Assembly (NCBI GenBank): GCA_021904315.1
Contig: CM038918.1
Coordinates: 18,739,349-18,803,348 of the forward strand
Length of the DNA: 64,000 nt
Direction: 5' to 3'
DNA from: Sphagnum magellanicum
Lineage: Eukaryota; Streptophyta; Sphagnopsida; Sphagnales; Sphagnaceae
Shown here: positions 13,201-24,500 of the stretch, piece after piece
Layout: the number at the start of each line of letters is the position of its first letter
Position numbering within the stretch: the first letter of the stretch is position 1
The notes under the pieces: model-generated
Told to the model about the DNA's origin: nothing
Database searches by the model: none
The model's input: the letters and a program-made list of their open reading frames with translations, nothing else
Program-made: the position numbers and the translations under genes

Positions 13201-14767
13201 TCAAGGAGCAAGTCATTGTGGGTCATGTGGGAACAGTGATATCTTACGAATGTTGTTGAGAGCACAGAAGAGCATCACCACATGTTCCAGTCCTCAGTCC
13301 TACTCCAACTCCTCCATGTGGCACTGCCCCCCACCTAACCTTGAGCAAGAAACATTTTCCCATCAGCAATAATCCTCATAGCTCAAATCTCTACCTCGTG
13401 GAAATAAATAGGATGAGGAGGATAGCTAATATAATCTGATGCAATGTTAAGATCCTCTTCTGAGCTTGATTATTTTGCAAACAACTGCAAATAGCTCAAA
13501 CAATTTCAATCCTACCCTTTTGTCAAAAAAATGTCAAAGAAAAGTGGTGTCACCTGAAGAGTCAATGTAAGATGACAGTGTATTACCATCAATACCACAT
13601 TCAATCACTTGCTCGGTAAGCAACTCTGCATCATGTATACGCTGGCCACCTGAAATAATCTCCTCCCCTATCACAGCAAACAAAGTGAAGAAATCAATCT
13701 ACAAAGGGATGTGCTCAAAGCTCTTCATCCCAAATCCTGTTCAAAATAGATATAAATCACAGCCTGTACTGAGGAAGCAATGGAACAAAGCAAGCAGGGA
13801 AAGTGATGGAATTACCTCGAATAAAGACATCAAATGAATTGCTATAGTGGTGATCATCCCAGCAGGGCATGGTGTAAAGGGTCAACCAGCTGCAGGGTAA
13901 GAATGAAGCAAATAGAAATCAGTTTTGAACCTGCCACAGTAGGAAGAATCTGTTTACCACAACTGGTCGACAAGACACCAGGCGTCTCTTCAAAAGACAC
14001 TACTGTTTTCTAAATGGCAAATACATTGAGAGATGACAAGCTTTTGGAAGGGGACTTACTTTTCTTTGACAATCTTCCCTAGTTCACGCTCACTCCGGGC
14101 TGTATCTTCCAGGTTGAGAGGCAGTTGAGCCGCTGCCTTGCTGATGCAAAACACCTTCCTTGCTTGGATCTCCACCTGCGAACACAAGTCGTGCAAGACG
14201 TGAAGAAGGAATTGCAGAAAAACACACAAAAAAGATCATGAATCTATAGCATTTCCTTTTGCTTCAGAAAACTGTAGTGCAATCCTCAGCGATGCCTTAC
14301 CTTGTGCGATGTGCTTTCGATCGGCTTCTCAGGAACAGAAACAATGCCTTCGACATCCACGATGAACTCCTTGCTGATCTTGTTCACGTATTTCACCATT
14401 CCCTAACTCATCACGTTTGCTGCGACCGACAGCACACACTGCACAGTGCAGCCGGCTTCCGCACAACCAAGAACGCCATCTTGCCTGTTCCTCGCACCGC
14501 GTGAACCCTTCCTCGCACCAGAACAGTGTGCCCTTGCATCGCCGTATCCAACGACCTCACTGCCAGCCATTTCCTCCGTGAAATCTCCTTGCTCTGCAAA
14601 CTCTGCTCACGTCGCCATAGTTGGCAGCCAAGAGAGGATCCTCCTTCTCCTCTTCCACATCGAGTACAGCCGCTGCCGTTTTGCTTGCTGAGCGTCTTCC
14701 CCGCTTTCTTCGCTGCTTTTGCCGCTGCTTTCTTGCTCATGACTGGATTGTTGTTCTCCTCCATCAT
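13201..14767 (-). pseudogene. Aspartyl-tRNA synthetase (cytosolic, class II) pseudogene, middle exons missing
   Basis: The functional enzyme charges tRNA-Asp with aspartate. N-terminal part: an exon at 14301-14767 starts MEENNNPVMSKKAAAKAAKK, passes through EDPLLAANYGDV, SLQSKEIS, VLVRGRVHAVRGTGKMAFLV and ends MVKYVNKISKEFIVDVEG; the next exon, 14060-14175, encodes VEIQARKVFCISKAAAQLPL. C-terminal part: 13816-13889 (MPCWDDHHYSNSFDVFIRG), 13554-13667 (EEIISGGQRIHDAELL, then ECGIDGNTLSSYIDS), and a last exon from about 13330 to 13201 (VVMLFCALNNIRKISLFPHD). The catalytic exons carrying class II motifs 1 and 2 are absent between 13890 and 14059. There are at least three frameshifts and a TAG in the first exon, more frameshifts in the last exon, and a TGA (13213-13215) where the family ends in RLAP. 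Retained introns point to a duplicated gene, not a reverse-transcribed copy. Confidence 0.9.
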
Positions 14768-15098
14768 TGCGGACATACGCAAAACACGCACCACGCAAGC
14801 AAGTTTCTTTCTTGTACTCCTCCAAATCACTCTTAGAGTGTCTGCAACTGAAGAGGAGATGATGCAGCAAAGAAATACACTCCTGGACGAGCTGTGAACC
14901 CTAATCGGACATCCTGCCACTGTTGTCGCAAAGCTTACTGTTCCGTTTGGTCCTCTTCAATTGCTTCATTCCCCACGTCGCACGATGACGCCAACTGCTG
15001 CAGCAGATGCAGATCGGGATCGAAGAAGATCGCCAGAAAGAGCAGAGAGGAAGTGCACCAACCGACTTGATCTTTGCATCTGTTGAGACAGCTTCAAG
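14768..15098. promoter_or_regulatory. Shared divergent 5' region of the synthetase pseudogene and TMEM18
   Basis: The two start codons, at 14767 on the minus strand and 15099 on the plus strand, are about 330 bp apart and point away from each other. This stretch must hold the TMEM18 5' UTR and core promoter and probably once served both genes. It is richer in GC than the surrounding tracts. No TATA box or other named element could be assigned. Confidence 0.5.
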
Positions 15099-15629
15099 AT
15101 GGACGTAGCGTCGGCATTTGCTTCGAGCATGGACCAAATGGCAGTGATGATCGAAGGAGTGACAGAAGAGATGCGGAAGCAATGGAAGAAAGCTCGGGGA
15201 GGAGGAGCAGGAGGAGAACAACGTAGTTTGTTGGATCCGCTTCTAGGGTTTGTTCGTGCGGTGGACTGGACAGAGCCATGGCTGGTAGGCTTGATCGTCT
15301 TCCATATCACGCTCCTTGTGCTCGCAGTTGCAAGCAGGAAACACAGCAATGTGCAAATGGCGATGTTCTTCTGTGTGCTCCTTTGTGTGTACGTTGCAGA
15401 GAGGATGAACATCTATCTCCACAGGCATTGGAAAAGCTTTGCCAGGCAACCCTACTTCGATTCCCATGGTGTTTTTCTCTCTGTAGTTTGGTCGGGTCCT
15501 TTACTTTTGGTGTCTGCTCTCATTCTCTTCAACAGCTTGCTCACTTTGACTTCCCTCATGGTCAAGTGGAAGAGAGCTGAACTCAAGCATCGAGCTCTTG
15601 CCTCTGCCAAAAAAAACAAGGAGCAATAG
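15099..15629 (+). CDS. TMEM18: Transmembrane protein 18 homologue (TMEM18)
   Basis: An intact, intronless 176-residue protein matching the TMEM18 family, small proteins of the nuclear envelope and inner membranes studied mainly in animals; the plant role is not established. Residues 1-45 are polar with a Gly/Arg patch. Family landmarks follow: VDWTEPWLVGLIVFH begins the first membrane segment (about 54-75), SNVQMAMFFCVLLCVYVAE the second (about 82-102), then NIYLHRHWKSFARQPYFDS and GVFLSVVWSGPLLLVSALIL in the last (about 123-150). The tail is basic (KWKRAELKHRALASAKKNKE), as expected for a nucleus-facing DNA-binding end. The ATG at 15099 is the first in frame and gives the usual family length. 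It lies head to head with the dead aspartyl-tRNA synthetase. No damage was seen, unlike several neighbouring genes. Confidence 0.94.
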   Translation: MDVASAFASSMDQMAVMIEGVTEEMRKQWKKARGGGAGGEQRSLLDPLLGFVRAVDWTEPWLVGLIVFHITLLVLAVASRKHSNVQMAMFFCVLLCVYVAERMNIYLHRHWKSFARQPYFDSHGVFLSVVWSGPLLLVSALILFNSLLTLTSLMVKWKRAELKHRALASAKKNKEQ

Positions 15630-17104
15630 TTCAGACAACCAGTTCTTGGATCCCCTCTTCCCCCCAAACTTCCTTCACAGTGGTGCCTCAGATCATGTGC
15701 AAGGGAAGAAGAGTTCACAGACTTCTCTTGCTCTCTCATGAAGAGTACCAATTTATGACGTGCAAGGAAAAAGAGATCTCAGATTTCTGTTGCTCTCATG
15801 AAGAGCAAGCAGTTCAACATGTGCAAGGAAAGAGAGCTCATAGGTTTCTGTTGGGTCTCAGAAGATTTCCCAAAATCTCTTTGCTGGGAGCATTGATGTG
15901 AATTATGCTCCTGTGAGGCTATTTTTCTTGCTTAGATTTGGATGCTTCATTGTTTGCAGAAGATGATGAAGAAGAAGAAGCAGCAGGTCCTTATTTTGGA
16001 GGAATTCAAGTTAGGATTCAAAGATTTGGGATCAGGATTCAGGGTTCAGAGAAGACCAGAACCTTGCTGAGGCTATTTAGTTGCTTGGATTTAGATGCTT
16101 CATTTTTTGCAGAAGAAGAAGCAAAAGCAGTTCCAGTTTTTGGAGGAATTGAAGTTAGGATTCAAAGATTTGGGTTTAGGGTTTAGAGAATACCAGAACC
16201 TTGCAGACTGTGAATTTTGGGGGAGTAGATGCACAAAGATGCTCTTGATGACTCTTTTTGGAGCAATAAAGGGGAGGTGGAACAGATAGGAAGTGCTGAA
16301 AGTTCAAACCGGTATGGAGTCTAAGGAGCTTGGAGCTCATCAGCATTTAGAATTGAACCCTTTTTTTGTACTCAAAAGGACAATGAAGGGTATAAGTTGA
16401 TGAACATTCTTAGCTGCATCTGAGGTTGAATGACAGTAGATCCATTCTTGGCATTCATGTAGAGATTGGAATCCTGAGCTTCCCAGCTTCAACTCAATAG
16501 AAGTTACCCCAATCTGCATCTTGCACCGTTGATAATTTACAGTTGCTTTTAGCAGAGGTCAGAGTGTTGGGTGGTCGTGTATATTTGATAATTTTGTGTC
16601 TTCTGTTTGTGTCCTTGGTGCAGTACATTGCTTTACGAATGTGGAAAATATGACAGCTGAATACTGGATTATGATTTCCCACCTCGTTGTAGGCAGCTTA
16701 CCAGAGATTTTGCATTTGTGACTTCACATATTTCTCAACAGAGAATCCTTGAATTGGCCCTGGTTTTTTGGTTCTATATGTGCACAATAAGGGTTGATGG
16801 TTTTTCAGTAGAAGGCAAGTTCTGTGCAAAGATTGTACAGACACTAACTTTCAAGCCAAAATTTGCAACCAAACCATTTGCAACAAGTTGTTGTAACAAT
16901 TACTGTCTAGATTCAAAGCACCCTGTGCACTGAGATTCTCTCTCTCTCTGTCATCTCTCAAATCCAGAACAATCTCCTGGCTACTTCAGACAGAATAGTA
17001 CTGTTGCAAATTGCAGATAGTGAAATGAAGAAATATTGCACCTTCAGAGCTCAAGGCCAGATTGATTCCATGGGTTCTCATGGAATCCCTCTAAACCCTA
17101 AACC
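15630..17104. other. Downstream region of TMEM18, with tandem duplications
   Basis: From 15690 to 15850 there are about three imperfect ~66 bp units (catgtgcaaggaa, ctctcatgaagag). From 15914 to 16204 a block is duplicated with a period of 153 bp (gatgcttcat at 15941 and 16094). The frame from about 15917 to 16186 is open across both copies (SCLDLDAS, FAEEE, GGIEVRIQRFG) but has no ATG. The 3' UTR of TMEM18 should lie at the start of the tract. Nothing recognisable was found in 16300-17104 apart from a short telomere-type motif near 17094-17110. Confidence 0.65.
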
Positions 17105-17110
17105 CTAAAC
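17094..17110. repeat. Short interstitial telomere-type repeat
   Basis: Two and a half units of ctaaacc, the Arabidopsis-type telomere sequence (TTTAGGG on the other strand), overlap the stop codon of the b561 gene. Short motifs like this are common near plant genes and are not evidence of a chromosome end. Confidence 0.8.
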
Positions 17111-18588
17111 AGAGATCTCATGATTCTCAGGTTTGTTGTTGTTGTCGTCACTAGTGACACGTTTGGAGCTCATGGCCACCAAATTGATTCCCAGTTCCAC
17201 ATTAGAGCTGAAGCTTCGGGATTGTGCACAAACATGAGGCAGTCGCTCCAGAAACAGGTACACAAATGAAACCACTGCAACTTGAACTGAAAATGCAGTC
17301 TTCAGCCACTGCAAACCTCACAGAAAAACCAACAACATGTGCAGAATCAGTCAAGAGTTCACCAAATTCCTTTGAATCAAATCACCTAAGAATCCGTTAA
17401 TGCCACCAGAAATACCAGTTCCATCCCAGATCATGTGTAATCATGTGCATCTGGAGTCACTATAGACACAGAGATTCAGGAGGAATACGAAGCTGTGAAT
17501 GAAGATGAGATGACCAAGGATATTGCATGGACCCAACCTTTCCTGTGCCCTCTTCAGGATAGTCAGAGAAGAAAAGGTCCAAGCCCAGGAAGATGTTGAA
17601 CCAGCCAAGAAGAATGGCACCTGTTCCTATCAACCAGTGACTCACATACCAGACTGCCCTCAAAGATTGTCCTCTGCAGATACAAACACACACGAACAAC
17701 GATCGAAGTTAGTAATCTTCTTCAGGCTGGACCACTGCCGCTGGCATTTTGTGATTGCTTGCAGGCTGCACATCAGTTTGCCAAAGATGAGATGCTGCTG
17801 CAAGCACATCACTAGTATATATCATTAGCGAATAATTGCATTGCAGCCATCATCAGGATCCAGAGCTGCTAGAGACATGCGAGTGGTGGGTCTAGATCGC
17901 TGCACCTACTTCGGTCGAAGCAGCAGAGCTACCAAAGGTTGAGCCCAGATGAGACAACCAATTGCAAGTCCCAGCTCCGCATGAAGCGAATCATGAAGCG
18001 CATCAAAATTCCGCAATCCAATAGCTAGTCCTACTGTCGCTGCTGCCACTCCAACAACCTGCAGCAGGCAGCAGATGATCAACAACACGACATGCAATGC
18101 AACACACAGAACTAACACATTGATCATCATCTAGCTCATGTAATACGCAACTGCACATGACCTGCACGCGAGCTGCAGCTGATCACAAGTACTCGAAGAG
18201 AAAAATATCTAGCTAACAAATACATATACATTACCTCGAGGATTCTGTGAAGACGGAACCAGTGAGGAAAAGAAGCTTGAGTGTATTTGGAGACCAGGAC
18301 ACCAGCAGGGAAGAAAACACCAAAAGCTAACCACAACAACCACCCATGAGCTTTGTAGTATCCGATTGCAGGTGGAGGAGCCTCTGGATCACTGCCAGTA
18401 CTACTACTGTCCAGTGAACCAGAAGCTAGAGCTGGAGCTGATGCTGCTGCAACTGCCGATGTTAATCCGGCTTGTGCTTGCACCTCATGAACTACTGCAC
18501 CCAAGCACACTCCAACCCATACGAGAAATGCAAATGCACCACATGACCTTCTGATCTGCCTCAATCCATGATGCACGAAGCTTGCCAT
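17105..18588 (-). CDS. Cytochrome b561 domain-containing membrane protein
   Basis: A predicted di-haem protein that moves electrons across a membrane; the donor (often ascorbate) and acceptor are not shown here. Four exons on the minus strand, 18235-18588, 17910-18058, 17538-17673 and 17105-17308, all have GT-AG ends and correct phase and give 280 residues. I chose MASFVHHGLR as the start, 27 codons inside the longer frame, because a signal peptide (CGAFAFLVWVGVCLGAV) follows directly. A Ser/Ala-rich linker precedes the membrane core. Likely haem ligands are H81 (YKAHGWLLWL), H114 (FRLHRILE), H144 (SLHAELGLAIGC) and H180 (YVSHWLIGTGAILLG). The last segment is VAVVSFVYLFLERL, followed by a polar tail. 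No DOMON domain was found. The frame is intact. Confidence 0.93.
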
Positions 18589-21500
18589 CTTTCTTGACAA
18601 TCTGTAAATGGGTATCTGATTCAAAGCTGACAGAAGCTTTTTTTTTGGGGGGTGTACGTTCTGACTCACTCAATATTCTCGACCTGCAACACTCTCTGCC
18701 TCACACTCTTGTAGTACTGCAACAGATCCATCAAAATCCTTACAATTACAAAAATATTTGCAAGCTAGCTTTGCAAAGATTGTCCAGAACTGATCTGCAG
18801 CAACATGACAACAAGAGCATCAAGTACTTAACTCTTGCAGCTACATACATAGATGATAGAGAGCACAAGAAAATACTAGACTTGCAAATGATGATCTGCA
18901 ATACAACAGAAGAAAAGGAATCACCAAATTTCTCTGCAAATAAACAAGAGATTAAACTTAATTAGCAATGTCTGGTTGATGATTCTTGGAAGATGCAATA
19001 ATCTTTTCAGCTGCCCCCTACCAACAATTTCTAAAGTTATCTAGTTTTTGATTGATTCATTGCTTGATTTTGTTTGTTTGTTGTTTTGTTTTGTTTTTTT
19101 CTCAATAGTACAAAGAAGTACAGCTTGGTACAGTTCGTGTTTCGAGGTGAAATGGAGTTAAAAGCGCAGCCGAGTTCTTTTGCAACTGCAGTGCAAGCTC
19201 CTTAATGTTGCATTAAATTCGAAGTAGGTGAAAAGTTTGGAAAGAAGATTCATGAAGAAGAACAAGAAGACAATAACCCATTTGCCACAAGTGGTAGGTT
19301 AAAGCATCTCCACCGGTGCTCAATATGTCACTCTGGATAATAAAATTAAATGTCTAAGTTTAGCTTTTTCTTTTATTTGGCAACCCCACCAATAAAACTG
19401 TAACCGGAACTGCATATACATGGGGACTACTAATAGCAAACCACCTGGACCAATCATTATGATCGACCAATCAGAAATACTGAGCCGCAGTTAGGTCCAA
19501 TTTATTACACTCTTTTTTGGAGGTGAACAACTGTGTTGCGCCTTTTACTAGCCACGGCAAGCTGTACAAAATTGGTGCAAAAAAACCAATTTCCTGAGCT
19601 AAACCGGCACATTTTGACTTTCTTGCAATGAATTATACTGTCTGGAGTCACATACTGAGTACCGGTGGAGATGCTCTAAGTGCATGACTTTGGTGTTTTA
19701 TGTTTTAAATTTGTGAAATTTTTCATTATCATAGATTTTTAAGTAGGTGAAAAGTTTGAAGAAGATGATGATGCAGAAGGAGAAAACCATTTGCAACCAT
19801 TTTTCGTTTTGTAAAAATTATTTGTCCTATTTTGTGTTGTTGTTCAAGTTGTGTTCATCCATGTGGTTTTAGCCAAATTTGGCTATATTCAAAACATCGA
19901 AATAGAAAATCTTAAGCACCTTTTCATATTGTAGGCAATCATGGTGATTTAAATTGATTTTTTTAATATATAAAAATTTTGTGATTTTATTTTATTTTTA
20001 AAATTTATGATAAAATATTCCTCTTTTGTAATATTATTGACGAAATATGAAAATTTGCCTCAAAATAATCTTTTTCTGCAACACTAGAATTACCTTTAAA
20101 TTCACTTTTATCTTCGAGCCTAGCATCTAGCATTGGGCCTACCTTTGTCTTTCTCATGCTAAATTTTAAACTATTCATTCAAGTCACCCATCTAAAGGAT
20201 TCACATTCAAACTCAACACAAAATGACAACCTTGTTTCTCCTTCAACTCTATTTCTTGCCACTTAAAACCACCTCTTTCAATTCACCAAAGACAAGACAC
20301 AAACATAAGATTCACAAAAAAAAATTGCACATAGACATACAAAATTTATGAACTTGTTAGACAAAGATGGAGACACAAAACATAGATTTGTGTGTACACA
20401 CATTTTAAGTTACAAACTTGGATACCCAAATCTCAAACAAAACAAAATTCAATGGGAATGAAAGTATAATTAATTAAACAATTTGTGATCCTTGTTAATA
20501 TAAATGAAAAGTAGTCATAAAATAAATCTTGAGTTATTAAATTTAGAAATATTATTTATTTTAATGATCAATATGTATTATCGTCGTGTTTTTTAATTTT
20601 TTGCTAACAATATTGAAGAATCACATGCAATTTAATATGCATTAAAATAAAAATTTCAAAATTGCAAGTAATAATTGTTTTACTTTCCAAGTTATCCAAA
20701 CTTACAAAGTAAGCTTCAACAAAGTAAGGAAATTATTTTGTTTTATTTTTTACATTTTTCGCCATTTGGAAAAATTTAGTTTCCAAGTAGAATATTATTT
20801 CAAAATAAAATAATTTTCCATATATTTTTAATTTTTTTCAAAAATCACCATGTTCCTAGACATTGTTCAAATAATAGCCTGATATAAAAGGATTTTAATA
20901 AATTTCTATTTTCATATTTGGACTACAACCAAACATGGTTAAATATTTTTGTGGATGATCACCAATGTGACAACATCACAAAACTAAAAAAAGAAACCAC
21001 CACAAGTTCAAGTGATGAAATATTCAATTTTTTAATTTTCTTGGTTAAATGTACTTATGCATTCTCAACTTTCAATGTAGAAGTAATAATATATCAAATT
21101 TTGAATGTAAAATGTTTTTGAACACAATTTCACCTATTAATTTCAAAAATATTTGTTATTTACTTTTATCACATTAAAGTTTTTCAAATTTCATATACAA
21201 CATCATACTATAAATCCAATATTGGCATGATGGTTAAATAATAATTGAAAGGGTTTTGATTTTACTTTCTTGAATTTACTTGTCAAAATATGATTACATG
21301 AAAGATAAAAACATAGGTCTAGAATAAGGAATGAAACCAAAGTAAAGGGTATAAAATAGTAATGTTTTTGTAGGAGGTTTGTATTGCTTAACTTTCATCA
21401 TGTTTGTTATAATTGTGGCAAATGCTTTGTACCCCATTAGACTTGCTTTTCTTTTTAGAATTTTCTATGTGTTTCCATTGTGAAGAATAGGGTAGGTGGG

Positions 21501-24500
21501 CCTATTCTCATGACAAATAGTCCTAGAGAACAAAAGAAAAATAAAGTCAATGTATGTTCAATTTTGGTAAATAGAAAGAAAAATTTTAATCTAGGTTTCA
21601 AGTGAACGAATTATTTTTGGGTATGTTTTTTATTTTTGGGAAAAAATTGAAGTTTTATTATAGGGGGTCATGTTGATGTGGTTGGGCTTATTAGTTTCTA
21701 TCACAAAGAGGACCTATAATTGTAGCATATGGAATCTAATTTTCAATATTCATTTTCTTTTTACTAAATTAATTTTATTATATCTCCACCTCCATTTACT
21801 TATTACTAAACTATGTTTTACTATATTTTGAACATCATGAAATATGTAGCTATTTGCTAAAACAATATTCACAAATGACTGAATATTGTTAACCATCAAA
21901 AATTGAAATGGTGCACCTCATGTTTGTATCTAATATTGTTTTTAGTTGTTTTCATCATTTTCCACATGTGTGCATACTTTCAATAGTTAATGTGTTAATA
22001 TACTAATTTTATGTTGTGTCTTTTGCAACGGTGAATTTATTTCTAAATACCCAATATGGGTCCCTCTACTAGGACATGGATATAAGTTGGTAAACAAGAA
22101 TAGGCCCACCCACCCTATTTTCCACAACAACAACAACATTGGTGGCAATACCTCACACACACAAGAAAATAAAAAGACAAAAACACCAAACATGGTGAAA
22201 ATAAGAAGATATGAAAATAAGAAAACCAACCATGCATTTCACAAAATATCATTTCACATCAAACTCTAACAGTTACCAATTTCAAATGGGTTTTTAAATT
22301 GGACCCACCTTTTATTGTGATCCATCTACTATTTTGCCACTTACACCTTATTTTGATCAAATAAATGATGGGACCCTTTAATCCACTCACTTTACAAATA
22401 ACTATAATGTGCGTAAATGTTTTTTTTGCATTTTAATTATCATAATGTAAAATTGTTGACAATCATCTGAACAAGATTTAATGTCAATTGGTGAAGATTT
22501 TGAAAATAATTATCAAAATTATAAAAAATAGAGGAACATTTGGTTTGAAATTGAAAAACATGTCCAATTCTCCCCCATAAATTGTTCTTTCAAATTATTT
22601 GAAAATATTTTTTAACAAAAATAAGTATTTGTGATTAAATATTCTTTTTTTTCTTTTAGAATTTTGTGAAAATTGTGAAGGCTACAGCCTTAAGGCTAAA
22701 ACATTCCAAAAATAAGGGGCCTCCATTAAAAAATATATGAATATACATTTGTTTCAACCATCTTTTGGGTGGATACTAAATTGTTAACCATTGTTTATGG
22801 ATTGGGGTTTGTGAGCTTTAAAACGTGTGTAAACAACACATTCAAATGTACTTGGGTAGACTTATACTTTAAAACATGGTTCATTTGAATGTGTTTGTGT
22901 GAACCTGGTTAGACCTAATCTTGAATATAACAAACTTTCAAATAAAATTTACAAGGGGGCATTTTCTTTTATAATTCATTATGTGAGTAAAAATATAAGG
23001 TTTCATATATTGGTTGTTAGGTAAAAATTATAATTCAAATATAATTAATATAAGACATTAATAATAGGTATTAGAAAAAAAAGTGCAAAAGAGCTTGTTG
23101 TCACTATAATACATTATTGGGTGTAACAACCGGTTATTTAATAAAAAAATTTAGTGAAAATGAATGGAATTTTCAAACCCTTTAAGGCCCATTCAAATGT
23201 AGTGTTAACAATGTATGGTTTTATGACCTTTAATAGTAGGGTATGGTGGTAATAGTGACACATGGCAAGACTTACCATTAAATTACCATCACATTTTAGG
23301 TGATCATTCACCCATGAGTTGGATGAAACATACCATGTTTTTAACATCATTTCATTAAATTGTCATTAAGTTCACATTATTGATATTACTAATAAGCATA
23401 TTTTGTATAGTTCTAAATTTTCTATCTCTAGGAACCCTCTTTCATTGCTATATTTCTTATTCATTTATATCTTTTGCATTTATTTTCACAATTGTTGAAC
23501 TTGAATTTTGTTGAACTTTAGTTTGTTCCTTTTGTCTTTGTTGTTAGCCTTCTTCCACAATGAATAACAATTTCATTAGGAGGTTCTAAAAGCTCAAAGT
23601 TATGTTTTCAATTACATTTCATTATATTTTTGTTTATAAAGAAATATTCAATTATATGTACAATTCAAAATTTAATTGAAATTTGTGGATTTGCATATAA
23701 TTCAACTTTTGAAACTAAATTGAAGAATACCAAAGACTACATGTTCCTCACTTTCTTGTGAATTGTCATTGTGATCAAAGATTGAAATGGTTCTTCTAAA
23801 CCATTCCATCATGACCATGAATGTGTACTTCCATATAGCTAATTAAAATTGTTGATAGGAATTCATGTTAAACAATTGAATGATTCAACAATTTTTAGAA
23901 TGATGCAATGAATTGTATTTGTGTCATGAATTTTGAGTCGATGTGCCAAAGCAAGATGTGCATGAATGCACAAAGAATGGGACAAGGTGAGTGACACACC
24001 TTTTGAAAACAAGTCCATGGCAAGACTACTTGGTGATCAAGGTGCATTGAGTTGACAATGAGGTTTGGTTTATGGGGAAGCAAGGTGCTTCATTATAAGG
24101 TAGTGAAAATGCATTGGTGCCAACAAGGTTGGGATGACAAGGCATCACATGAGGCAAGGTGCTTCATGCCTTGGTGTCGTGCAAGGAGCAAGGTATTCAA
24201 GGGGACTTTTTGTGGGATGCAAGTCACTTGAACAACTCATATGGGGCGAAACACTTAGATTGGGAACTATTGTGGTTGGATTGTAGGATATGGCCATGGG
24301 GGTGGGGTAGGCAAGATCTTAGACTATTTGACAATTTGCATTGAAACTAAGTCCAAGGCTCGAGTAGTGAATTTAGGTTTAAGCTAAGCCTCAAGTCTCA
24401 TGTGAGTCCTACTTGAAGCATGGAGCTAATGTGCATGCATGGGCATGTGTGTGTAGTTAATTCAGAGAGTGTTTGGGAGTTGGTGAATGTGAAAAACACT

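Noticed and set aside
14411-14920. A 169-codon minus-strand frame taken as one intact protein
   Set aside because: It mixes frames of the aspartyl-tRNA synthetase; family motifs appear in different frames, showing frameshifts.
17094-17110. Chromosome end or fusion point from telomere-type repeats
   Set aside because: Only two to three units here and at 43837 and 62555; short interstitial motifs are common in plant DNA.
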